Positions 10,659 through 17,355 of a DNA stretch of 64,000 bases are shown one piece after another. A program made the translations under genes and the position numbers. The notes under the pieces were generated by a model that was not told the origin of the DNA, made no database searches, and was given only the letters and a program-made list of their open reading frames with translations. Positions within the stretch are counted from its first letter, which is position 1; every line of letters starts with the position of its first letter. The DNA comes from Hyphomicrobium sp. CS1GBMeth3 (GTDB taxonomy: Bacteria > Pseudomonadota > Alphaproteobacteria > Rhizobiales > Hyphomicrobiaceae), in NCBI RefSeq assembly GCF_900117455.1, contig NZ_FPHO01000002.1, positions 930,001 through 994,000 on the forward strand, read 5' to 3'.

Positions 10659-11585
10659 GCTCGCGGCCTTGCGGCTCTCGAGCGGCGCGGCTTTCAGCGG
10701 GCGCAGGCCCAACAAGTGGCAGATCGCGTAGACGAGGTCGGCGCGGTTCAGGGTGTAGAAGTGAAACGTCTTCACGCCCTGGTCGACGAGATCCATGACC
10801 TGCTCGGTGGCTACGGCGGCTGCCACCAGATGGGTCGTCGCGGGATCATCGTCCAGCCCCTCGAAGCGGCGTGCAAGCCAAGCCGGCACGCTGGCGCCGG
10901 CCTTGATCGCGAACCCGGCCACCTGGCGGAAATTATGGATCGGAACCACACCCGGCGTGATCGGCACCCAGATGCCCGCCGCGCGCGCCCGTTCCAGGAA
11001 GCGCAGGTAATAGGTATTGTCGAACCCGAACTGCGTGATGATGCGATCGGCACCAGCGTCGACCTTGGCTTTCAGATTTTGAAGGTCGGCAACCAAGGAC
11101 GGGCTCTCAGGGTGTTTCTCCGGGTAGCCCGCGACGGAGATCTCGAAGTTGGCGATGCGCTTCAGACCAGCGACCAGCTCCGCGGCGTTGGCGTAGCCGC
11201 CGGGCGTCGGCACGTAGTGATGGCCGACGCCACCTGCCGGGTCGCCGCGCAGTGCCACGATATGGCGCACGCCTGCATCCCAGTAGGCGCGGGCGACCGC
11301 GTCCACTTCCTCGCGCGTTGCGTCCACGCAGGTGAGATGCGCCGCGGGACGCAACGCCGTCTCGTTTACGATGCGGGTGACCGTCGTGTGGGTGCGCTCG
11401 CGCGTCGAGCCGCCTGCGCCATAGGTCACGGAGACGAACTCGGGACACAGCGGCGCTAGGCGCTCGATCGCCGACCACAGCGCCACCTCCATCTTCTCGC
11501 TCTTCGGCGGGAAGAACTCGAACGAGACGTCGATCTCGCCCGCGCCGAGGAGCCGGCTTTTTCTTTCGTTGCCTGGCGGTGTCAT
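10656..11585 (-). CDS. metF: 5,10-methylenetetrahydrofolate reductase
   Basis: 309 residues with the MTHFR TIM-barrel pattern: F-E-F-F-P-P-K-S near the N-terminus, VSVTYGAGGSTRERT, H-L-T-C-V-D, ALRGDP, and Y-T-L-N-R-A-D at the C-terminus. The flavoenzyme reduces methylene-THF to methyl-THF, the methyl donor for the methionine synthase encoded just downstream. The start codon overlaps the sahR stop (ATGA), so translation is coupled. The TAG stop lies in a palindromic repeat that separates it from metH1 by about 75 bases. Confidence 0.95.
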   Translation of the reverse strand: MTPPGNERKSRLLGAGEIDVSFEFFPPKSEKMEVALWSAIERLAPLCPEFVSVTYGAGGSTRERTHTTVTRIVNETALRPAAHLTCVDATREEVDAVARAYWDAGVRHIVALRGDPAGGVGHHYVPTPGGYANAAELVAGLKRIANFEISVAGYPEKHPESPSLVADLQNLKAKVDAGADRIITQFGFDNTYYLRFLERARAAGIWVPITPGVVPIHNFRQVAGFAIKAGASVPAWLARRFEGLDDDPATTHLVAAAVATEQVMDLVDQGVKTFHFYTLNRADLVYAICHLLGLRPLKAAPLESRKAAS

Positions 11586-12595
11586 GATCCGATCCGTTCG
11601 AGTTTCTGAGGCTTTGCGGATGCGTCCGCGCGCTCGGGCTTTTTCGCGAGCCAGAGCGTCACGGTGAGCTGCTGGCGGTCGTCATCTTTCTCCGGCGAGA
11701 AGGTCTCCACCTCGACGCCCGAGAGCCCGGCCTCCTCAAGCCAGGCTGTCACCTGGTCCGCCTCGAAACCGAGGCGCTCGTGGGCGTGACGCTCGCGCAA
11801 CTCCTCGAGGCCGTGGGGCGCGAAATCAACGATCAGCAGGCGGCCACCGGGAGCGAGGATACGAGCCGCCTCGCGCACGGCATGGGCCGGCTCCGATAGA
11901 TAATGCAGGACCTGATGGATGACGACCCCGTCCGCGGCGCCGTCCGGCAGGGCCACGTTGTAGATGTCGCCGTGGCGCACCTCGGCTCGGCCGAGGCCAG
12001 CGGTCTTGAGGCGGCTCGCGGCGTAGGCGAGCATCGGCTGGTTGACGTCGAGGCCGAGCCCACGCTCGTAGCGGTCGGCTAGCACCTCGAGCATGCGGCC
12101 CGTGCCGGTCCCGAGGTCGACGAGCAGCTTGAGCGGGCGCCCGTCGAGCCGCGCCACGATGGCGGACTCGACGGCGCTTTCCGAAACGTAGAGCGTGCGA
12201 ATACGGTCCCAGTCGGCGGCATGCTTGCGAAAGTAGGCCTGAGCGGCGGCTTCGCGCTCGTGTTTCAGCGCCTCGGCGCGCGCGCTGTCACGGCGGAGCA
12301 GCGGGTCGCGCGTGTCGACGGCTTCCAGGATGCGGCGCACGAGCCGCCCGCCGTCGGAGCGGTCCGAGACGTGGAAGTAGACCCAGCTGCCCTCGCGGAA
12401 CCGCTCGATCAGGCCGGCTTCCGCCAAGAGCTTCAGGTGACGGCTGATGCGCGGCTGGCTCTGGCCCAGAATCTGCGTCAGATCCTTAACGTTGTGTTCG
12501 CCCGCCGCCAGCAACAGCAGGATCCTGAGGCGCGTCGACTCGGCCGCGGCCTTGAGGGCCAGCACGAGGTTATCGCTGTCGAGAGTTCCGGACAT
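11582..12595 (-). CDS. sahR: SahR-type regulator: ArsR HTH fused to a SAM-methyltransferase-like domain
   Basis: 337 residues. Residues 1-100 are an ArsR-type winged helix (LRILLLLAAGEHNVKDL; QPRISRHLKLLAEAGL). Residues 140-320 are a class I methyltransferase fold with motif I VDLGTGTGRM and a later GGRLLIVDF. This fusion upstream of metF and metH matches SahR, the S-adenosylhomocysteine-responsive repressor of the methionine cycle in proteobacteria, where the methyltransferase-like domain serves as ligand sensor. I chose the ATG at 12595 (AGGATGG at 8 bases); starts further up, out to 12646, would make the coding region run through the operator-like palindrome at 12624-12639. Stop overlaps metF. 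Confidence 0.85.
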   Translation of the reverse strand: MSGTLDSDNLVLALKAAAESTRLRILLLLAAGEHNVKDLTQILGQSQPRISRHLKLLAEAGLIERFREGSWVYFHVSDRSDGGRLVRRILEAVDTRDPLLRRDSARAEALKHEREAAAQAYFRKHAADWDRIRTLYVSESAVESAIVARLDGRPLKLLVDLGTGTGRMLEVLADRYERGLGLDVNQPMLAYAASRLKTAGLGRAEVRHGDIYNVALPDGAADGVVIHQVLHYLSEPAHAVREAARILAPGGRLLIVDFAPHGLEELRERHAHERLGFEADQVTAWLEEAGLSGVEVETFSPEKDDDRQQLTVTLWLAKKPERADASAKPQKLERIGS

Positions 12596-12623
12596 GGCTG
12601 CATCCATCCTGTCCGTGCAAGAT

Positions 12624-12639
12624 ATAAAGATATGTTTAT
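12624..12639. promoter_or_regulatory. Probable SahR operator
   Basis: An AT-rich 16-base palindrome of the form ATAAA-N-ATAT-N-TTTAT stands 29 bases upstream of the chosen sahR start, in otherwise GC-rich DNA. ArsR-type methyltransferase-fused regulators bind such ATAAA/TTTAT dyads, and the position fits autoregulation of the sahR-metF-metH operon. Confidence 0.65.
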
Positions 12640-12731
12640 GTGTCAAGTGGCAAAGTAGGCTGGGAATTATATACGTGCTTGACCCATCCGTCTAGTTCAC
12701 TTATATTCATTGACGTTAGGCGGAGGGAACC

Positions 12732-13688
12732 ATGAAGCGCGAGATCACCAGTCTCTACCAGTTTTTCGAAGCCTTCCCGGACGAGCAGGCGGCCATAGAC
12801 CACCTGCGGGCCATCCGCTGGAAGGACGGCGCGTTCTGCCCCTACTGCAAGTCCAAGCGCGTCATGCACTTCTCGGACAAGAAGACCCATAAGTGCCACG
12901 ACTGCCGCCAGCGGTTCTCGATCAAGGTCGGGACGATTTTCGAGGACACCAAGCTGCCCCTGCGCAAGTGGTTCGCGGCGGTCTGGCTGATTACGAGCCA
13001 CAAGAAGGGCATCGCCAGCACGCAGCTCGCGAAAGATCTCCGCATCACGCAGAAAACGGCGTGGTTCGTTCTGCATCGGCTTCGGCACGCCGCTCGCACC
13101 AAGTCATTCAACCGCGAGCCAAAGATGTCCGGGATCGTCGAAATCGACGAGTCTTATTTTGGCGGCAAGGAGTCGAACCGCCACGCCAAGGCGAAAAAGT
13201 CGGGCGAGAAGCCGAAGCCCATCGTCTTCGGCATTCTAGAGCGCGGCGGCACCGTGCGTGCGGGCAAGATCAGCAATCTTTCCGGCCGCATGATCGAGGG
13301 GCGCGTCCGGGATAACGTGGCTTCAGGCACGGTGCTCATGACGGACGAATGGTCTGGGTACCGGCGGCTCATCACGAACTACATGCTCCAATCTGTCGTT
13401 CACAGCAAAGGCCAGTATGTCCGCGACGGGATCGTGCACACCAACGGGATTGAAGGCGTCTGGAGCCTGTTCAAGCGGCAGGTCTATGGCATTCATCACC
13501 ATGTTTCGGCCAAGCACCTCGACAACTACCTTGGCGAAATGTGCTATCGGTGTAGCCGACGCGACATGGGCGAAGGCGAGCGCATGAACGATCTGCTCGC
13601 CCATGTCGAAGGCAGGCTGACCTATAAGGCGCTGATCTATGACCCGGAAAAAGTACGAGAAGCCACTCGGGGTGGACCTCCCGTTTGA
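12732..13688 (+). CDS. IS1595 family transposase
   Basis: 318 residues. The N-terminal zinc ribbon (Cys36/Cys39 and Cys55/Cys58) and HTH (S-T-Q-L-A-K-D-L-R-I-T-Q-K-T-A) are followed by the ISXO2-like catalytic domain: V-E-I-D-E-S-Y-F-G-G, L-M-T-D-E-W-S-G-Y and H-T-N-G-I-E-G-V-W-S-L-F-K-R, giving the acidic residues of the active site and the IS1595 N-x-x-E signature. No frameshift is seen, so the enzyme may be active. GGCGGAGGG precedes the ATG. The 3' end overlaps the next gene by 50 bases in another frame. Confidence 0.93.
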   Translation: MKREITSLYQFFEAFPDEQAAIDHLRAIRWKDGAFCPYCKSKRVMHFSDKKTHKCHDCRQRFSIKVGTIFEDTKLPLRKWFAAVWLITSHKKGIASTQLAKDLRITQKTAWFVLHRLRHAARTKSFNREPKMSGIVEIDESYFGGKESNRHAKAKKSGEKPKPIVFGILERGGTVRAGKISNLSGRMIEGRVRDNVASGTVLMTDEWSGYRRLITNYMLQSVVHSKGQYVRDGIVHTNGIEGVWSLFKRQVYGIHHHVSAKHLDNYLGEMCYRCSRRDMGEGERMNDLLAHVEGRLTYKALIYDPEKVREATRGGPPV

Positions 13689-14625
13689 TGAAGCGCTAGA
13701 GCGCTTTGCCCAAACGGAGAAATCGGAGCTCGACCGCGAAGTTGTGACGAGTCGGACGGCCCCTGATCTGATCAAGGACCTGCTCACTTCCTTCGAAAAA
13801 GCGGCTCACCATGATGATCAAGGGGAGTACTGGTTGGCTCGCGAACTCTATCCCTTGTTGGGGTACAAGAGTTGGCAGAAGTTCGAACCAGTCATCGACA
13901 AGGCGAAGAAAGCTTGCGATGGCGTTGGCGAGTCTACTGAAAACCATTTCATCCATGTGGATGAAATGGTGCCCATTGGATCTGGAGCGCAGCGAACACA
14001 GCCTGATTTAGAGCTAACGCGGTTTGCTTGCTATCTGATTGCGCAGAACGGTGACCCAACTCGGCGTCCTGAGATAGCGGCCGCGCAGACCTACTTCGCC
14101 GTTCAAACGCAGCGGCAGGAGCAGGCGGACCAAGCTGCCGATGAGCCGCTGTCACTCTCTGAAGACGAGCGTCGCGTCCTCGCACGGGACGAACTCAAAG
14201 CGCACAACAAGTCGCTTGCAGGGGCTGCCAAGTCGGTTGGCGTGAAGACGCCGGTCGAGTACGCGGTTTTCCAGAACCATGGCTACAAGGGCCTCTACGC
14301 CGGCCTCGATCGCCGGGGAATCCAGCGCAGGAAAAAGCTAAGCGAGAAGCAGGACATTCTGGATCACATGCCGAGCGCGGAGCTTGCCGCCAACCTCTTC
14401 CGCGCAACGCAAACTGAGGAACAGCTCAACAAGCTTCGCGAACAGGGGAAGACCGGGAAGGACCTCGCCAATAGGACCCACCACGCAATTGGGGCGAAGG
14501 TCCGCGAGACGATAAAGAGCATTGGTGGCACGATGCCGGAGGATTACCCAGCCGTCGACCATGTGAAGGAGGCGCGAAAGCGCATCAAAGCAGGCGAGAC
14601 AAAGAAGCTCGATAAGAAGGGCTAG
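13639..14625 (+). CDS. dinD: DinD-like DNA-damage-inducible protein with IS1595-accessory N-terminus
   Basis: 328 residues. Residues about 45-320 align by eye with E. coli DinD along most of its length: YWLARELYPLLGY, FACYLIAQNGDP, AQTYFAVQT, FQNHGYKGLY, DILDHMPSAELAANLFRATQ, and TIKSIGGTMPE. E. coli DinD is LexA-controlled and inhibits RecA strand exchange. The first 40 residues (KPLGVDLPFDEALERFAQT) are foreign to DinD and look like the short ORF that often follows IS1595 transposases, so the gene seems to be a fusion formed inside the element. It starts within the transposase 3' end. Its stop overlaps the end of the convergent dcd gene by four bases. Confidence 0.85.
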   Translation: MTRKKYEKPLGVDLPFDEALERFAQTEKSELDREVVTSRTAPDLIKDLLTSFEKAAHHDDQGEYWLARELYPLLGYKSWQKFEPVIDKAKKACDGVGESTENHFIHVDEMVPIGSGAQRTQPDLELTRFACYLIAQNGDPTRRPEIAAAQTYFAVQTQRQEQADQAADEPLSLSEDERRVLARDELKAHNKSLAGAAKSVGVKTPVEYAVFQNHGYKGLYAGLDRRGIQRRKKLSEKQDILDHMPSAELAANLFRATQTEEQLNKLREQGKTGKDLANRTHHAIGAKVRETIKSIGGTMPEDYPAVDHVKEARKRIKAGETKKLDKKG

Positions 14626-15191
14626 CGCTTCCTTTTTGGACTGGCTTCGGCCTTCTGGTCCGAGAATTGCCCTTCGTAAGGTTTATCGGGTTCGCCGCCA
14701 GTGCGCTCAAAGATAAGCTGACAAATGGTCATCCCAGCATCGAGGATGAGTGTGTTTGGTCCGAAGTTGACCATCTCAAGCTGGATTGTGAGGGGGTTGT
14801 CTTTACCGAAGCCAGCATGCACCGTTGGCGCGGTCATGTGCACGCAAAGTCCGAGACGGGCCAACGAACTCTTACCCTCGACACGCGCCGCTAATTGCGA
14901 ACTTGGCAGAAGACTTACCTTCTCAGCCGTCCATCCTAATACGAACTGATGAGGGTCAAGGGTATAGGTCGAAGCTTCAATGGTGTTTTGAAGATTGGCT
15001 ACTGCGCTATATTTGTAGCCCTTCTTTCCGGGCTGAATTATCAACCCCTCCGCTTTCGGCCACTCGGCAAATACGTTCGCAAGCGTGAGATCTATAGATG
15101 TAGATGAAAATGCGGCGCTAGGAGGCCGTGGCTGGATAACAAGCTGACCAGCATCCAGCGCCGCACCAATCTCTTTGTCTGTTAGGATCAT
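14622..15191 (-). CDS. dcd: dCTP deaminase
   Basis: 189 residues with the signatures of the family: RVEGKSSLARLGL (Ser and Arg of the active site), TAPTVHAGFGKDNP, QLEMVNFGP (catalytic Glu) and MTICQLIFE. The enzyme deaminates dCTP to dUTP (or, in bifunctional forms, to dUMP). An acidic/basic tail follows. It may supplement the housekeeping enzyme or, as shown for other Dcd-type deaminases, lower dCTP during phage attack; the sequence alone cannot decide. It follows the small gene at 15213-15455 by 21 bases and would share its LexA-type control region. It lies tail to tail with the dinD-like gene. Confidence 0.9.
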   Translation of the reverse strand: MILTDKEIGAALDAGQLVIQPRPPSAAFSSTSIDLTLANVFAEWPKAEGLIIQPGKKGYKYSAVANLQNTIEASTYTLDPHQFVLGWTAEKVSLLPSSQLAARVEGKSSLARLGLCVHMTAPTVHAGFGKDNPLTIQLEMVNFGPNTLILDAGMTICQLIFERTGGEPDKPYEGQFSDQKAEASPKRKR

Positions 15192-15212
15192 TCGGCCCCC
15201 ATGGGGCCGCGA

Positions 15213-15455
15213 TCAGCAACCCGCTAAAGCAGATTCTTTGACCCAAAGGCGCCAACGCCCGGTGCTTGATTCTTGGGGTAGCTCTACGAGCGCCTCGTCA
15301 TTATGACGCTCAACCACCCGTCGAATCGTCAGTTGGCCATCATTCACGAAACCATCGTCAACGACAACTTCCTCCTTGCCACTAGAGGTAGCGATCTCGA
15401 CGATTTTTTCTGACGGACCTGGACCTGGGCCGATTATGTAGCACTGAATGCGCAT
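15213..15455 (-). CDS. Hypothetical protein, 80 aa, first gene of the dcd transcript
   Basis: A small acidic protein starting MRIQCYIIGPGPGPSEK and ending with WRLWVKESALAGC; mostly beta-strand by eye, without signal peptide or membrane segment. I do not recognise a family. The ATG at 15455 is preceded by GGGAG; a TTG 15 bases earlier is rejected because it would place the ribosome site inside the operator. A LexA-type box stands 18 bases upstream of the ATG and dcd follows closely, so it is probably SOS-induced together with the deaminase. Confidence 0.65.
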   Translation of the reverse strand: MRIQCYIIGPGPGPSEKIVEIATSSGKEEVVVDDGFVNDGQLTIRRVVERHNDEALVELPQESSTGRWRLWVKESALAGC

Positions 15456-15472
15456 CGCCTGTTCTCCCAAAA

Positions 15473-15487
15473 GAACGAAAGCAGAAC
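15473..15487 (-). promoter_or_regulatory. LexA box (GAAC-N7-GAAC)
   Basis: GAAC (15473-15476), seven bases, GAAC (15484-15487): the direct-repeat LexA site used in Rhizobiales and Rhodobacter (GTTC-N7-GTTC on the other strand). It stands 18 bases before the small gene that leads into dcd. Further GTTC motifs lie at 15461, 15502 and 15512, the last pair with N6 spacing. Confidence 0.65.
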
Positions 15488-15814
15488 ATACATCATTGGC
15501 GGTTCTGTGTCGTTCGATTCAAACGCGCGTCGATCAATCGTGTCGTCGAGTGATTCATTCGAGTCACACTGTTTCGAATACACATCAGCGTTACCCAGAG
15601 TCTATGGCGGCTTTCGCGTGCGGTGTCGTGGACGTGGAGAACCGATTCTCAAGAGTTTAGTTCGCCACACCGGCCGTGGGTCACACTCGTGTATGATCGC
15701 CAGTAGGCTCGCACTTGCGGCGTGCGCTTCTCCCAGCGCGCCGCAGTAAGACTCAATAAAGCATAACGGGCCCATACTCCGGGGTTAGGGGCATAATCCT
15801 GGGGGGCGGGATAA
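15488..15814. other. Gene-free stretch right of the IS1595 cargo
   Basis: No reading frame here looks like a gene. It carries a dyad near 15550 (GTGATTC/GAGTCAC, one mismatch), a GC palindrome near 15717-15747 (GCGGCG/CGCCGC), and at its end a G-rich ribosome site for the gene at 15815. The right end of the mobile element should lie within it. Confidence 0.4.
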
Positions 15815-16459
15815 ATGCGCAGCACGCGTGCGGCTCGTCAGTCGGCGTTCGATTTCACTCCGACACCATCGACCTCGCCGTTGGTTTTCCAGCAAGATCC
15901 TGAAGGGAATGGGCATTTTGTGCTCATCGTAGCCCTGCTGCCTGCGTTTTCGGCCCTCATGGCGCCGTTCTGGCTGCTTTGCGGCCGGCTCCTCGTGGAT
16001 CCTGCGACACGCGCCGTGGCCGCCGAGCGCCCTCTGTCCGGCTGCCTGATCCTGGCCGGCCTCCTTATGCTCACGCTGATTTTTGGGTGGCCGCTCGCGC
16101 GTCTGGTCCAAGAGGCTTTCGCGGGTCGCTGCGTGACGATCGAAGATAGCCTCGTGCGCTCAAGCGCCGTCGGATTGCTCGGTCGGCGATTGCGGACGAC
16201 CCCGCTCAACGCCTATCGCGGGCTCGAGCGCTGGCCACGGACGACACTTTCGGACGTGCGCGAGGAGCTGGTTCTGGTGCACCGGGACCGCTCCCACTCG
16301 CTGGTTCTCGGCCCCGTTCGCCACATCCCTGAAGAGGCGATCGCGACACTGACGCGTCTTTTCGCTGTTGCCGAAATTCCGTCCCGAGAGCCCGCTAGCG
16401 TCCCGGTTCCGCATGGGTATTCTCTGGCTGCGGAGCGTCAGCCGCCACTGGCCGCTTAG
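15815..16459 (+). CDS. Membrane protein with two helices and a cytoplasmic beta domain
   Basis: 214 residues. Two hydrophobic segments (about 36-60 and 78-98) are separated by a short loop; residues 105-190 are beta-rich (V-T-I-E-D-S-L-V, E-E-L-V-L-V-H-R-D) and resemble a bacterial PH-like or DUF2244-like module, which I cannot confirm. A GGGGGGCGGG stretch just before the ATG serves as ribosome site. It stands alone between the mobile element and mlaC-like gene. Function unknown. Confidence 0.65.
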   Translation: MRSTRAARQSAFDFTPTPSTSPLVFQQDPEGNGHFVLIVALLPAFSALMAPFWLLCGRLLVDPATRAVAAERPLSGCLILAGLLMLTLIFGWPLARLVQEAFAGRCVTIEDSLVRSSAVGLLGRRLRTTPLNAYRGLERWPRTTLSDVREELVLVHRDRSHSLVLGPVRHIPEEAIATLTRLFAVAEIPSREPASVPVPHGYSLAAERQPPLAA

Positions 16460-16531
16460 CTCGGAGGCTCAAGGCTTTGGCTTTGACTAGAGATATCCGC
16501 CCATGCTGAATGAGGGAGCACGGCCGGACTT

Positions 16532-16550
16532 TCCCGACACGCTGTCGGGA
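16532..16550. other. Hairpin in the leader of the MlaC-like gene
   Basis: Perfect 8-base inverted repeat TCCCGACA/TGTCGGGA with a 3-base loop (16540-16542), ending 30 bases before the ATG, with an outer GGCCG/CGGCC pair. No T run follows; an mRNA leader structure is more likely than a terminator. Confidence 0.4.
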
Positions 16551-16579
16551 CGGCCTGTAACACTGCGGAGCTCACATTG

Positions 16580-17182
16580 ATGACGACGGTTTGGCAGCGC
16601 CTGGCCCAGGGGGGGTCGATCTTCATGCTCGCAGCGGCGGCGCTTTCGCTGCTCCTTCTCGCCGATCCTCCCACCGCGGAGGCGCAATCCGAAACTCCGG
16701 CGCGCTTCATGCAGCGCGTCGCGAATCAGCTCATCGCCGCACAGAAGGAAGGCGGGGAGAACGACTACGCAACGGTGCTGCGCAGCCACGCTGATGTTCC
16801 GTCCATCGCCATCACAGCGCTCGGCTCTTACGCCCAGATGCTCGCCAAGTCGGACAGGCCGGCCTACTACGCCGGCATGATCAATTTCATCGCCCGCTAC
16901 GCCGCCAAGGAAGGCCCGAAGTATCCGGTCGCACGCGCGGTCATGACCGGCGTGACCAAGGAAACTGCGAGCGGCGTTTATGTCGACAGCCGCATTACGC
17001 TCAGGAGCGGCGAATCCTATGACGTGCGCTGGCGGCTCGTGCGCCGCGGCGGTGTCTACAAGGTGCGCGAGGCGGAGATCATCGGCTTCGAGATGACCTC
17101 GTTCCTCAACACGCTGTTCCAGAACTATATCGCCGAGAACGGCGGCAATCCGCGCACGCTCATCATCGCGCTGAACCGCTGA
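16580..17182 (+). CDS. MlaC/Ttg2D family exported lipid-binding protein
   Basis: 200 residues starting with a signal peptide (hydrophobic run to about residue 30, then A-E-A-Q). The mature part follows the MlaC family: F-x-x-R-V-A-N-Q-L-I, L-G-S-Y-A-Q-M-L, Y-A-G-M-I-N-F-I-A-R-Y, V-D-S-R-I-T-L-R, W-R-L-V-R-R-G-G-V-Y-K-V-R-E-A-E-I-I-G. MlaC carries phospholipids across the periplasm for the Mla ABC transporter; no mlaABDEF genes are near, so this is a stand-alone member whose partner is elsewhere. ATG at 16580 with GGAG at nine bases. Confidence 0.85.
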   Translation: MTTVWQRLAQGGSIFMLAAAALSLLLLADPPTAEAQSETPARFMQRVANQLIAAQKEGGENDYATVLRSHADVPSIAITALGSYAQMLAKSDRPAYYAGMINFIARYAAKEGPKYPVARAVMTGVTKETASGVYVDSRITLRSGESYDVRWRLVRRGGVYKVREAEIIGFEMTSFLNTLFQNYIAENGGNPRTLIIALNR

Positions 17183-17355
17183 GCCCGCCCGAGGCAGCCA
17201 GCATCGGCTGCGGCGCGCTCGGCCTCGGTGCGCGAGCCTTGACCTCGCGCGCGCCGAGCGCCAACGTCTGCCGCACGCAGCAAGCCTCATCTCGGCGCCT
17301 TCCGACGCCGCCGCACGGGTCCACGCCCGCGCCTTCCGCCTAGCCCGGAGAGACC

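Larger units (their letters stand above)
12700..15487. mobile_element. IS1595-type element with DinD / dCTP deaminase cargo (ends not resolved)
   Basis: An IS1595-family transposase followed by genes not needed for transposition: dinD-like (+), then dcd and a small protein (-). The whole block interrupts the metabolic neighbourhood between the methionine operon and core genes from 15.8 kb. IS1595 members with passenger genes are known. I searched both flanks (12640-12730 and 15490-15814) for terminal inverted repeats and found no convincing pair, so the borders given are those of the content only. Confidence 0.65.

Noticed and set aside
12636..13088. Minus-strand open frame overlapping the transposase start
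   Set aside because: It is the antisense of the transposase gene and of the sahR operator; no ribosome site and Arg-rich composition.
12640..15814. Terminal inverted repeats of the IS1595 element
   Set aside because: I compared both flanks by eye; only short, unconvincing matches were found, so no ends are claimed.
17183..17355. GC-rich dyads before pepN as a riboswitch
   Set aside because: Only short overlapping GC palindromes typical of the base composition; no known aptamer motif.
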